Part shown: positions 32,909 to 38,942 of the stretch, in pieces
Position numbering within the stretch: the stretch's first letter is position 1
Layout of the letters: the number at the start of each line of letters is the position of its first letter
Assembly: GCF_001544555.2 (NCBI RefSeq)
Contig: NZ_FCOK02000089.1
Span: 1 to 38,942, forward strand
Length of the DNA: 38,942 nucleotides
DNA from: Caballeronia udeis
GTDB lineage: Bacteria; Pseudomonadota; Gammaproteobacteria; Burkholderiales; Burkholderiaceae
Direction: 5' to 3'
The notes under the pieces: model-generated
Databases searched by the model: none
What the model was told of the DNA's origin: nothing
Seen by the model: the letters and a program-made list of their open reading frames with translations, nothing else
Made by a program: the position numbers and the translations under genes

Positions 32909-33751
32909 ATGCCGCATCGAAACCTGAAGAACACGGAAGAGGCGATTTTCGACATCGAGTTGAAGCTGCTGCTCGAAGCCGTGTACCTGAAGTATCAGCA
33001 CGACTTTCGCCATTACTCGGTGAGTTCGCTGCGGCGGCGGCTGACGCAGGCGCTGCACGATCTGGGTTTTACGACGCTGTCGCAGTTGCAGGAATCTATT
33101 CTGCGCGACGCCATGCTGTTCTCGCGGCTGTTCCAGTACCTGACGGTGCAGGTCAGCGAGATGTTCCGCGACCCGCTGTATTTCCGCGCCATCCGCGAGC
33201 AGGTCGTGCCGATCCTGCAGACGTATCCGTCCATCAAGGTGTGGGTGGCGGGGTGCAGCAGCGGCGAGGAACTGTGGTCGCTCGCCATTTTGTTCGCCGA
33301 GGAGAACATTGCGGACCGTACGGTCTTATACGCGACGGATATCAACGCCGACGCGTTGCGCCAGGCCGAGAGCGGCATTTATCCGCTGGATCGGCTGGCC
33401 AGTTTCAGCCAGAATTATCTGGCGGCGGGCGGCAAACGTTCGCTCTCCGACTACTACCACGCGGCCTATGGCGCGGCGAAATTTTCGCAGACGCTCAAGT
33501 CGCGCGTGGTGTTCGCTGATCACAGCCTCGCGACCGACAGCGTGTTTCTCGAAGCGCATCTGGTGTCGTGCCGCAACGTGCTGATCTATTTCGACCGGGC
33601 GCTGCAGGACCGTGCGCTGGGTCTGTTTAGCGATTCGCTGGTGCGGCGCGGATTCCTCGGCCTCGGTAGTAAAGAGAGCCTGCGGTTTTCAAAACACGCG
33701 GGCAGTTTCGCCGATTTCGACGCGCGCGAACGTTTGTATCAAAAGGTCTAG
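32909..33751 (+). CDS. cheR: CheR-type protein-glutamate methyltransferase
   Basis: A SAM-dependent methyltransferase of the CheR family (280 residues). The N-terminal helical domain includes S-S-L-R-R-R-L and V-S-E-M-F-R-D-P-L-Y-F. The SAM-binding part shows V-A-G-C-S-S-G-E-E-L-W-S-L-A and Y-A-T-D-I-N-A-D-A-L, then L-V-S-C-R-N-V-L-I-Y-F-D. In classical CheR the first motif reads G-E-E-P-Y-S; here Pro-Tyr is Leu-Trp, a deviation shared by many CheR proteins from kinase operons. No methyl-accepting receptor is in the window, so its target is open. The gene starts 12 bases after the kinase stop and ends two bases before the CheB gene. Confidence 0.9.
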   Translation: MPHRNLKNTEEAIFDIELKLLLEAVYLKYQHDFRHYSVSSLRRRLTQALHDLGFTTLSQLQESILRDAMLFSRLFQYLTVQVSEMFRDPLYFRAIREQVVPILQTYPSIKVWVAGCSSGEELWSLAILFAEENIADRTVLYATDINADALRQAESGIYPLDRLASFSQNYLAAGGKRSLSDYYHAAYGAAKFSQTLKSRVVFADHSLATDSVFLEAHLVSCRNVLIYFDRALQDRALGLFSDSLVRRGFLGLGSKESLRFSKHAGSFADFDARERLYQKV

Positions 33752-33753
33752 CG

Positions 33754-34362
33754 ATGACACTGTCGACAGATTCCCTGGATGCAATCGAAGCCATCGTGAT
33801 CGGGGCATCGGCGGGGGGCATCGAAGCGTTGAACCACATTTTGCCCGCGCTGCCGGCCAATTTCCGCCCTGCCGTGCTGGTGGTCGTGCATGTCAGGAGC
33901 GAGCCGCCCAGCTTGCTGCCCGCGTTGTTTTCCGCGCGTTGCCGGTTACCGGTCGTCGAGCCCGACGACAAGGACGAGATCGCGGGCGGCACGATCTATG
34001 TTGCACCGCCGGGTTATCACATGCTGGTCGAGCCGGACTGCACGATCTCCCTTTCCGTCGATCCGCCTGTGCGGTTCTCGCGGCCATCGGTGGATGTGCT
34101 GTTCGAATCGGCGGCGCTGTGTTTTGCCGAGACGCTGCTAGGCGTCGTGCTGTCCGGTGCGAACGACGACGGCGCACGTGGCCTTGTCGCGATCTCGCGG
34201 GCAGGCGGGCGCTGCTGGGTGCAGGACCCGCATACCGCAGTCGCCGAGGCGATGCCGCTCGGCGCCATCGCGCGGGGCGGCGCGCACGACATTCTCACGC
34301 TCGACGTCATGGCCGCGCGCTTGGCGCGCATGGGTGTGGGCACGCGCCGCGAACATGGATGA
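33754..34362 (+). CDS. cheB: CheB-type methylesterase domain protein (no receiver)
   Basis: A stand-alone CheB catalytic domain of 202 residues; the receiver domain of classical CheB is missing. The catalytic triad is visible: Ser19 (G-A-S-A-G-G), His46 (V-V-H-V-R-S) and Asp139 (S-G-A-N-D-D-G-A). It should remove methyl groups, or deamidate, a partner protein modified by the neighbouring CheR. Without its own receiver it cannot be switched on by phosphorylation in the usual way. It lies two bases after cheR, so the pair is translationally linked. Confidence 0.9.
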   Translation: MTLSTDSLDAIEAIVIGASAGGIEALNHILPALPANFRPAVLVVVHVRSEPPSLLPALFSARCRLPVVEPDDKDEIAGGTIYVAPPGYHMLVEPDCTISLSVDPPVRFSRPSVDVLFESAALCFAETLLGVVLSGANDDGARGLVAISRAGGRCWVQDPHTAVAEAMPLGAIARGGAHDILTLDVMAARLARMGVGTRREHG

Positions 34363-34375
34363 CTCAGAGCCGACA

Positions 34376-34401
34376 CGCTAATGGAACTCCGCTAATGGAA
34401 C
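34376..34401 (+). repeat. 12-bp tandem repeat that duplicates the start-codon region of the next gene
   Basis: CGCTAATGGAAC occurs at 34376-34387 and again at 34390-34401. The first copy's ATG (34381) opens a four-codon frame whose TAA overlaps the real ATG at 34395 (TAATG). The result is a tiny upstream cistron directly coupled to the kinase start. Confidence 0.75.
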
Positions 34402-35576
34402 ACATCACGCAACCTCTCAGGCAACCGCTCCAGCCGCCCATTTACGTTCTGATCGTTGACGATGTGCAGAACAACATCACCGCGCTGGAAGCGTCGCTGG
34501 CGAGGCCGGACATTTCGGTACTCGCTGCCGGTTCGGGGCCGGCCGCGCTCGAACTGTTGCTCAAGCACGAGGTCGCGCTCGCCATTCTCGATGTCAACAT
34601 GCCCGGCATGGACGGCTTCGAACTGGCTGAACTGATGCGCGGCAGCCGGCGCACCGCGCACGTGCCGATCATCTTCCTGACCGCGACCGCGCAGGACTCC
34701 GGGCGCACGTTTCGGGGTTATGAGGCCGGCGCGGTGGACTTCCTGTACAAGCCGTACGACTCGCGGATCCTGAATTCGAAGCTGGATGTGTTCATCCAGA
34801 TCGAGAAGCAGAAGCAGCAGCTCGCCACGCAACTGACGACTGTCCAGCAACTCCTCGACGCCAACGAAATGCTCATGGCCGTGCTCGGCCACGATCTGCG
34901 CACGCCGTTGTCGGCGGTGATTGCCTCGGCGGAATATCTTGCGCGCTTCGTCCCGGATGAAAACGTGGCGAATATCGGCACACGGATCAAGAGCAGCGGC
35001 ATGCGGATGGTGCGCATGGTCGACCAGTTGCTCAATCTCGCGCGTCTGCGCGGCGGGCGTGTGACGCTGCAGCCGAGGGCGGTGGAGTTGATGACGCTGG
35101 CGAAGAATATTATTGAAGAATACGAGGCGCGGGTGGGCCGTGGCCGCATCTTCATTTTCCGCGATGGCGATACGCTGTTGCAGGGCGACGGCGATCTGTT
35201 GTCGCAGGTGTTTTCGAATTTGATCGGCAACGCGCTGACTCACGGACGTGACGGCTCGGCCATCCAGGTGCGTCTGAACGGTGACGCTGCCGATGACGTT
35301 CTGATCAGCGTGCAAAACGCGGGCGAGATTCCCGCCGATGTCTTGCCGACCATTTTCGCGCCGTATCGGTCGGGGCGGCCGCAGCAGGAAACCGGCGGGC
35401 TTGGACTTGGGCTCTACATCACGCGCGAGATTGTGCAGATGCATGGCGGACGAGTGGAGGTCCGCTCCGACGCGCAGAGCGGGACGGTATTCGATGTGAC
35501 GTTGCCGCGCGAAGCGGTGGCGCGGCGGATGGGTGGCGACACGGACGAGGGTGCACAGCCGTTCCGGCTGGGGTGA
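34395..35576 (+). CDS. response regulator-histidine kinase hybrid (REC-HisKA-HATPase)
   Basis: A soluble 393-residue protein with a receiver at the N-terminus and a kinase behind it. The receiver (17-135) has the acidic pair V-D-D and phospho-acceptor Asp66 (I-L-D-V-N-M-P-G-M-D-G), with Lys in L-Y-K-P-Y. A short coiled coil leads to HisKA with His166 (G-H-D-L-R-T-P-L-S). The ATPase domain has N-L-I-G-N-A-L-T-H-G and G-G-L-G-L-G-L-Y-I-T. This order lets phosphorylation at Asp66, perhaps by the hybrid kinase upstream, control a second kinase. The ATG at 34395 is fixed by the beginning of the domain and by the TAATG overlap described separately. It is the last gene of the operon. Confidence 0.92.
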   Translation: MEHITQPLRQPLQPPIYVLIVDDVQNNITALEASLARPDISVLAAGSGPAALELLLKHEVALAILDVNMPGMDGFELAELMRGSRRTAHVPIIFLTATAQDSGRTFRGYEAGAVDFLYKPYDSRILNSKLDVFIQIEKQKQQLATQLTTVQQLLDANEMLMAVLGHDLRTPLSAVIASAEYLARFVPDENVANIGTRIKSSGMRMVRMVDQLLNLARLRGGRVTLQPRAVELMTLAKNIIEEYEARVGRGRIFIFRDGDTLLQGDGDLLSQVFSNLIGNALTHGRDGSAIQVRLNGDAADDVLISVQNAGEIPADVLPTIFAPYRSGRPQQETGGLGLGLYITREIVQMHGGRVEVRSDAQSGTVFDVTLPREAVARRMGGDTDEGAQPFRLG

Positions 35577-35694
35577 GGGCGGAATAGTGCGTCGGTCGTT
35601 GCTTGATGTCGTGTGCTGATTTCGCGCTACCTGGTCGCGATAGTCTGATGCGCACTGCCGGTTTTTCTGGTCTTGTCTAAAATGCCGCCTGATG

Positions 35695-35735
35695 GCGTCA
35701 GCCGGGATGTGCCTTCGGCACACATCCGGTGACGC
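35695..35735 (+). other. long hairpin upstream of the acylphosphatase gene
   Basis: A stem of about 15 pairs with two single-base bulges is formed by 35695-35710 and 35721-35735, closed by a small loop around CTTCG. It lies 30 bases before the acylphosphatase start and 120 bases after the kinase stop. With no T-run it may be an extragenic palindrome, a weak terminator of the kinase operon or a leader structure. Confidence 0.5.
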
Positions 35736-35766
35736 GGCAAATCAGCAATAATCGGGAGAAGCAAAC

Positions 35767-36063
35767 ATGCCGAGTCCGGATCTGGATACTCGAATAGAGA
35801 CGTATCACGTGCACGTGAAGGGGTTGGTGCAAGGAGTGGGGTTCCGCCACGCGACAGTGCGCCGGGCGCATGCGCTGGGTGTTCGCGGCTGGGTGGCCAA
35901 CCTTGAGGACGGATCGGTTGAAGCGATGATTCAGGGACCGGCGAACCAGGTCGACCTGATGCTCGAATGGCTGCGCAGAGGTCCGCCGCATGCGCGGGTC
36001 ACGGATCTGGTCAGCGAGGAGCGGTATATCGAGAAGCGCTTTGAGCGGTTTGAACAGCATTGA
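35767..36063 (+). CDS. acyP: acylphosphatase
   Basis: A small enzyme (98 residues) that hydrolyses acyl phosphates such as acetyl or carbamoyl phosphate. The family signature is clear: V-H-V-K-G-L-V-Q-G-V-G-F-R-H-A-T, with the phosphate-binding loop and its catalytic Arg, then G-W-V-A-N-L-E-D-G-S-V-E-A with the catalytic Asn, and G-P. The start has GGGAGAAGC upstream. It is a single gene between the signalling operon and an AT-richer non-coding stretch. Confidence 0.93.
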   Translation: MPSPDLDTRIETYHVHVKGLVQGVGFRHATVRRAHALGVRGWVANLEDGSVEAMIQGPANQVDLMLEWLRRGPPHARVTDLVSEERYIEKRFERFEQH

Positions 36064-36124
36064 CCGGGCGGATCGACGAGAAACCCGAGTTGAATTCTGG
36101 TCGACAAACTCTGCATTTACCTTA

Positions 36125-36150
36125 GTTGGACGTCACTCGGTTGGACGTCA
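36125..36150 (+). repeat. direct repeat of GTTGGACGTCA
   Basis: The 11-base unit GTTGGACGTCA occurs at 36125-36135 and 36140-36150, a 15-base period. Each copy contains the palindrome GACGTC. It lies about 35 bases before the candidate structured RNA and could be its operator. Confidence 0.6.
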
Positions 36151-36180
36151 ATAAGTGACTACAAATTGAGTTGTTTCAAG

Positions 36181-36432
36181 AGCCGGCAGGCCTGGAATCC
36201 TGATCTCAGGGTATGAGGACGTTAGACTGCAAACGCTGGTTGCAAGAACCTTTGGGGGACTTTCCCGGAATGTACGGGTCTACTCAATTGGGCACAGAAT
36301 CATCCGGGATTCTGAGGCAGTGGTAGCGCAGAGCCAAAAAGGCGCGCTAGTCCCCGACTACCTTCGTGCTAAGGGGATGTTCCGCCTGCCGTTTTCCAGC
36401 TATCAAAGGGTCCCTATCTCGGGACCCTTTGC
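36181..36432 (+). ncRNA. candidate structured RNA with terminator (unassigned)
   Basis: A stretch of about 215 bases is closed by a long-range stem: 36184-36191 pairs perfectly with 36384-36391 and is extended, after a two-base bulge, by 36194-36197 with 36380-36383. Inside it are several local hairpins: 36199-36202/36207-36210, 36228-36232/36240-36244, 36297-36302/36308-36313, a bulged hairpin at 36324-36349 with an A5 loop, and 36351-36355/36373-36377. A strong terminator follows. I could not match it to tmRNA, RNase P RNA, SRP RNA or a riboswitch I know; a divergent 6S RNA is not excluded. The 37-codon frame at 36213-36326 is probably coincidental. The direct repeats upstream could be its promoter elements. 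Confidence 0.4.
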
Positions 36433-36543
36433 ATTTGTATCTCTGAAAGCCGTCACGACCGAATAGTAGAATTCGCCAGTGTTTTGGTCGACCATAGGCT
36501 CCAGCACCGCACTGCTGCTTCCGCCTTTGACCACAATAGTCTT
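36403..36543 (-). pseudogene. possible C-terminal gene remnant, unknown family
   Basis: On the minus strand, 46 codons between a stop at 36544-36546 and a TGA at 36403-36405 read like a protein end: T-I-V-V-K-G-G-S-S-S-A-V-L-E-P-M-V-D, then G-E-F-Y-Y-S-V-V-T-A-F-R-D. Composition is protein-like and has no proper start upstream. It might be the tail of a decayed toxin-type or phage-type gene, but I do not recognise the family. It overlaps the terminator hairpin, so it and the RNA cannot both be fully right without overlap. Confidence 0.25.
36404..36431 (+). terminator. strong hairpin terminator of the candidate RNA
   Basis: A perfect 11-bp inverted repeat (36404-36414 with 36421-36431) has a six-base loop, followed by a modest T-rich stretch (CATTTGTATCT). 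It follows the closing stem of the candidate RNA by 12 bases. Confidence 0.75.
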
Positions 36544-36639
36544 TTACGACTCGCCCTTTCTACGTTCTCCCGGGACGTCAGCCAGACTCAAAGCGCGCCT
36601 TATGTGAATTACGTGAATTGAAAAACGATAGTCTGAATG

Positions 36640-36665
36640 CCCGGGGCGTCAAACAAGCACCGGGC
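36640..36665 (-). terminator. hairpin downstream of the egtD-like gene
   Basis: GCCCGG at 36640-36645 pairs with CCGGGC at 36660-36665, with a 14-base spacer. It is about 45 bases past the stop of the minus-strand gene at 36708. No T-run follows, so it is only a possible terminator. Confidence 0.3.
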
Positions 36666-36707
36666 ACCGCCTCTACTCCACGACCACGTTGCGGGTAACC
36701 AAGCTCA

Positions 36708-37688
36708 TCACTTCGCCACCAGCAGACTTTCGGCAAATCCCCATTCGTCGTCCAGCCACTGTCTTGAGCAGGTGAACCCCGCGTCCGCTGCCAACGGCCC
36801 CGCTTCTCCGGCGAGATATTTGTGGCTGCTCTCCGTCCAGATCGTCTCCCCCTGGCGAAATTCCACACTCAACCCTGCTGCGCGAATAGTCGCCCGTACC
36901 GGACGTTTTGCCCGCAAATGCATCTCCACGCTGCGGGCATCGGGATTGAAGCGCGCCAGATGTTCGAACGCATCCAGCGGAATGTCCGCGTCCAGTTCAC
37001 GATTGATCCGCGCAAGCAAATTCAGGTTGAACGCAGCCGTTACGCCAATAGGATCGTCGTACGCCGCAATCAGCGTATCCAGCGGCTTGAGCAAGTCCAT
37101 CCCGAGCAACAACGAGTCGCCCGGCTTGAGCATGCCGCGAATCGACTTCAAAAACCGCGTGGCCGCCAGCCGTGCAAAATTCCCGATCGTGCTGCCAAGA
37201 AACAGCACGAGCAACACTTCGCCCTCTTTCCGGTTGGCGCTGACTTCCGCCAGCCCGGCCAGATAATCGCGCTCGTAGCCGACGATCGAAATCCGTTCGA
37301 TATCGCCCAGCTCCCGCCGGCACAATTGCAATGCCGTCGGCGAAATTTCGATTGGACAGTATTCAGTTGGCCGCTTCTTGCACAGCGCTTCCAGGATTCG
37401 CCGCGTCTTCCGGCCGCTGCCGCTGCCCAGTTCGGCAACGGTCACATTACGCGGCAACTCGGCAACGATATCGGCGGCATGTGCATTCAGCACGCGCTCT
37501 TCGGCACGCGTCACGCCGTATTCCGGCAACGCCGTGATCACCTCGAACAAGGCGGAACCGACTTCGTCATACAAATACATCGATGGCAATTCTTTTTGCG
37601 GCGCGTGCGTGAGGCCGTCGTGAACGGCTGCGGCAAACGGGGAGGAAAAGCGCTGCGACTGAGCGGCCTGCGTCGTGGCTTGAGGCAT
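36708..37688 (-). CDS. egtD: L-histidine N-alpha-methyltransferase, EgtD-like
   Basis: A SAM-dependent methyltransferase of 326 residues of the EgtD family, which makes hercynine, the first intermediate of ergothioneine. Family marks: Y-L-Y-D-E-V-G-S-A-L-F-E-V-I-T-A-L-P-E-Y (N-terminal), V-A-E-L-G-S-G-S-G-R-K-T (SAM site), F-L-G-S-T-I-G-N-F with the histidine-contacting Thr and Asn, and near the end I-W-T-E-S-S-H-K-Y with the Glu and Ser that hold the substrate amino group. The start has GGAGA nine bases upstream. The usual partner egtB is not beside it in the window, so it may be an unlinked ergothioneine gene or a paralogue. Confidence 0.88.
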   Translation of the reverse strand: MPQATTQAAQSQRFSSPFAAAVHDGLTHAPQKELPSMYLYDEVGSALFEVITALPEYGVTRAEERVLNAHAADIVAELPRNVTVAELGSGSGRKTRRILEALCKKRPTEYCPIEISPTALQLCRRELGDIERISIVGYERDYLAGLAEVSANRKEGEVLLVLFLGSTIGNFARLAATRFLKSIRGMLKPGDSLLLGMDLLKPLDTLIAAYDDPIGVTAAFNLNLLARINRELDADIPLDAFEHLARFNPDARSVEMHLRAKRPVRATIRAAGLSVEFRQGETIWTESSHKYLAGEAGPLAADAGFTCSRQWLDDEWGFAESLLVAK

Positions 37689-38319
37689 GATGAGGCGTCT
37701 CCATGTTGCCGCGGCGCGGCGCGTGCGGCGGGTTATTCATGACGAGAAATACGCGTCGAAAAACACTTGACGAGAGTGGGTCGATCGACATTCCGGCGAT
37801 GAAGGTGTTGACCGGCACCGCGCGACCGGGGGAGCGAAGCTTCTGGATGAGCAAGAAGCGCGCACGACGTCTCGATGTGCCGGTTCAAGGACATGCATCG
37901 TCATGGCGGTTGTGTGTCTGAACGACCCAAAACGCGTCCTTTTGATGCGCTGTCCGCCGAAACCCACGCGGACATTCAAGAAAACAGGTCGAGCTCCGGC
38001 CAACAAATTTCGCTTGGCAACCGGGTGGTCATTGCGCGGTAATCGACTGTACCGGTGTCTTCGAAATCGCGCTGAAGCCATCCCGGAAATAGGTGATTGA
38101 GCAAGAACTACTCGTTACCGGGTTGGTTTTACACGCGTCGCGTGAACGCCGTGAGTCGATGCCCGCATGAACCGGCCACTACAAAAGCGTCAGCCACACT
38201 TGGTGCTCGCTTTCCCACACTGGCGCAATGCTTGCTTTCTATTGCCGATCACGTTGCAGCGCATCGACTCAAGAACCGCCTCGCGCTGTCCTCGCCGTTC
38301 TCTTTCCCGTGCCCGATTC
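37689..38319. other. gene-free stretch between egtD-like and PAS genes
   Basis: About 630 bases in which I find no gene with a ribosome site or a recognisable protein. Open frames on both strands are rich in Arg and Ser and look like chance frames. It should hold the promoters of the two divergent neighbours. A decayed gene cannot be excluded. Confidence 0.4.
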
Positions 38320-38913
38320 ATGACCGACTCAGCCAGTTTCGATCCCGCGATCGCACGACATCTTGACGACGCGGGTGGGTACTGCTTCCCGACGCCGGTC
38401 CAGCCGCCCGCCCCGGCGACACCTGCCGGCAAGCCGTTCGGTTTTCATGGCGCGATGCCGGTTGCGTCCGAACCGGAAAACGCGCCGGATACCGATATTG
38501 ATACCGACACCGATACCCGACCCGATAACCCCCCCGCCTTTTCACTCGATTCGGGCGAATTTTTCCTGAGCGTGCTGAATGGCAGTACGGATTGCATCAA
38601 GATCCTGCGACGCGACGGCACGCTCGAATTCATGAACGTGAACGGTCTCTGCCTGATGGAAATCGACAATTTCGCGCCGTTCAAGGGCAAGTCGTGGGTG
38701 TCGCTGTGGCCGGAGGAATCGCGGTATCTGCTCACTGATGCGATCGATAACGCCCGGCACGGCCGCCATTCGCGCTTCGAAGCGCCCTGCCCGACAGCGA
38801 AAGGCGCGCTGAAATACTGGGATGTCTCGGTGTCGCCGGTGAACGGGCTCGACGGCGTGCAATGGCTAGACACAATGTATTGGACCTGCTGTACCTCAAG
38901 CGACGCGGGTTAA
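38320..38913 (+). CDS. PAS-domain protein, C-terminus aberrant or truncated
   Basis: The start at 38320 (M-T-D-S-A-S-F-D-P) leads to a Pro-rich segment, then a run of D-T-D-I-D-T-D-T-D-T coded by a hexanucleotide tandem repeat (about 38487-38520), and then a PAS domain. The PAS part (from about residue 80) reads F-L-S-V-L-N-G-S-T-D-C-I-K-I-L, G-T-L-E-F-M-N-V-N-G-L-C-L-M-E-I and W-D-V-S-V-S-P-V-N-G-L-D-G-V-Q. A PAS domain would next have a final strand such as V-L-x-x-S-R-D-V-T, usually followed by a kinase. Instead the frame turns into W-L-D-T-M-Y-W-T-C-C and stops. A break after about 38866 (insertion, deletion or frameshift) is likely. The sensed signal is unknown. Confidence 0.7.
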   Translation: MTDSASFDPAIARHLDDAGGYCFPTPVQPPAPATPAGKPFGFHGAMPVASEPENAPDTDIDTDTDTRPDNPPAFSLDSGEFFLSVLNGSTDCIKILRRDGTLEFMNVNGLCLMEIDNFAPFKGKSWVSLWPEESRYLLTDAIDNARHGRHSRFEAPCPTAKGALKYWDVSVSPVNGLDGVQWLDTMYWTCCTSSDAG

Positions 38914-38921
38914 GCTTGAGG
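38894..38921 (+). other. inverted repeat at the truncated end of the PAS gene
   Basis: CCTCAAGC at 38894-38901 is repeated inverted at 38914-38921 with a 12-base spacer that contains the stop codon. It lies in the segment that does not look like PAS sequence, so it could be part of an inserted element or a hairpin terminator. The window ends too soon to decide. Confidence 0.4.
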
Positions 38922-38942
38922 CTCCGAAGAACCGAAGGCTCA

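Noticed and set aside
34392..35723. Minus-strand frame of over 440 codons opposite the receiver-kinase gene
   Set aside because: Antisense to a clear two-domain kinase and composed of Arg/His/Gln runs.
36213..36326. 37-codon plus-strand frame inside the candidate RNA
   Set aside because: Weak ribosome site and no family; the base-pairing pattern explains the region better.
36181..36432. Idea that the structured region is a retron RNA, tmRNA, RNase P RNA or SRP RNA
   Set aside because: No reverse transcriptase gene lies near, and the conserved core motifs of the other three RNAs are not present.

Overview
The window is high-GC proteobacterial DNA with the gene content of a Burkholderiaceae chromosome, most like Burkholderia, Paraburkholderia or Caballeronia. 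That placement rests on protein style and on the combination of a hopanoid (hpn) locus, a Fiu/PiuA-PiuC iron uptake pair and a FecI/FecR/TonB receptor operon. It is inference, not a database result. Several gene remnants (dctA, an SDR, a phd antitoxin, and a PAS protein that loses its homology near the right edge) suggest local gene decay.

Layout. 1-2260: the 3' end of an alpha/beta hydrolase, then three small genes of unknown function with two clear hairpin terminators. 2310-7320: a minus-strand iron-uptake operon of ECF sigma factor, FecR anti-sigma regulator, TonB-dependent siderophore receptor with an STN signalling domain, and a secreted ThuA/GATase-like protein, with a Fur-box-like promoter region at its head. 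7350-11570: a divergent LysR regulator and a plus-strand operon of fluoroacetate/haloacetate dehalogenase, a LeuC-like and a LeuD-like hydro-lyase pair, and a broken dctA remnant. This looks like a small-acid catabolic operon.

11585-15144: mlaA (vacJ) and hpnN on the minus strand. 15436-15998: a mazEF-type toxin-antitoxin pair with a repeated motif in its promoter. 16009-18979: a catecholate-type TonB receptor and its PiuC-like Fe(II)/2-oxoglutarate dioxygenase, again with a Fur-like box upstream. 19469-21360: an SDR remnant and an AMP-forming acyl-CoA synthetase.

21504-29533: the main hopanoid block, with hpnM, ispH-hpnH (minus), hpnC-hpnB (plus) and hpnA (minus), plus two small unknown genes and a phd antitoxin remnant. 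IspH makes the C5 precursors, HpnC works in squalene formation, HpnH adds the adenosyl side chain, HpnA and HpnB are associated sugar-modifying enzymes, and HpnN/HpnM/MlaA are envelope lipid-transport proteins. The cyclase (shc) and the other hpn genes are not in the window.

29693-35576: a four-gene signalling operon of a large hybrid histidine kinase, CheR-type methyltransferase, CheB-type methylesterase and a receiver-kinase hybrid, with no chemoreceptor in the window. 35767-36063: acylphosphatase. 36064-36700 has a visibly lower GC content and holds a candidate structured RNA with its own terminator, a repeated palindromic motif and a possible minus-strand gene remnant. 36708-37688: an EgtD-like histidine methyltransferase. 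38320-38913: a PAS-domain protein that loses homology near its end.
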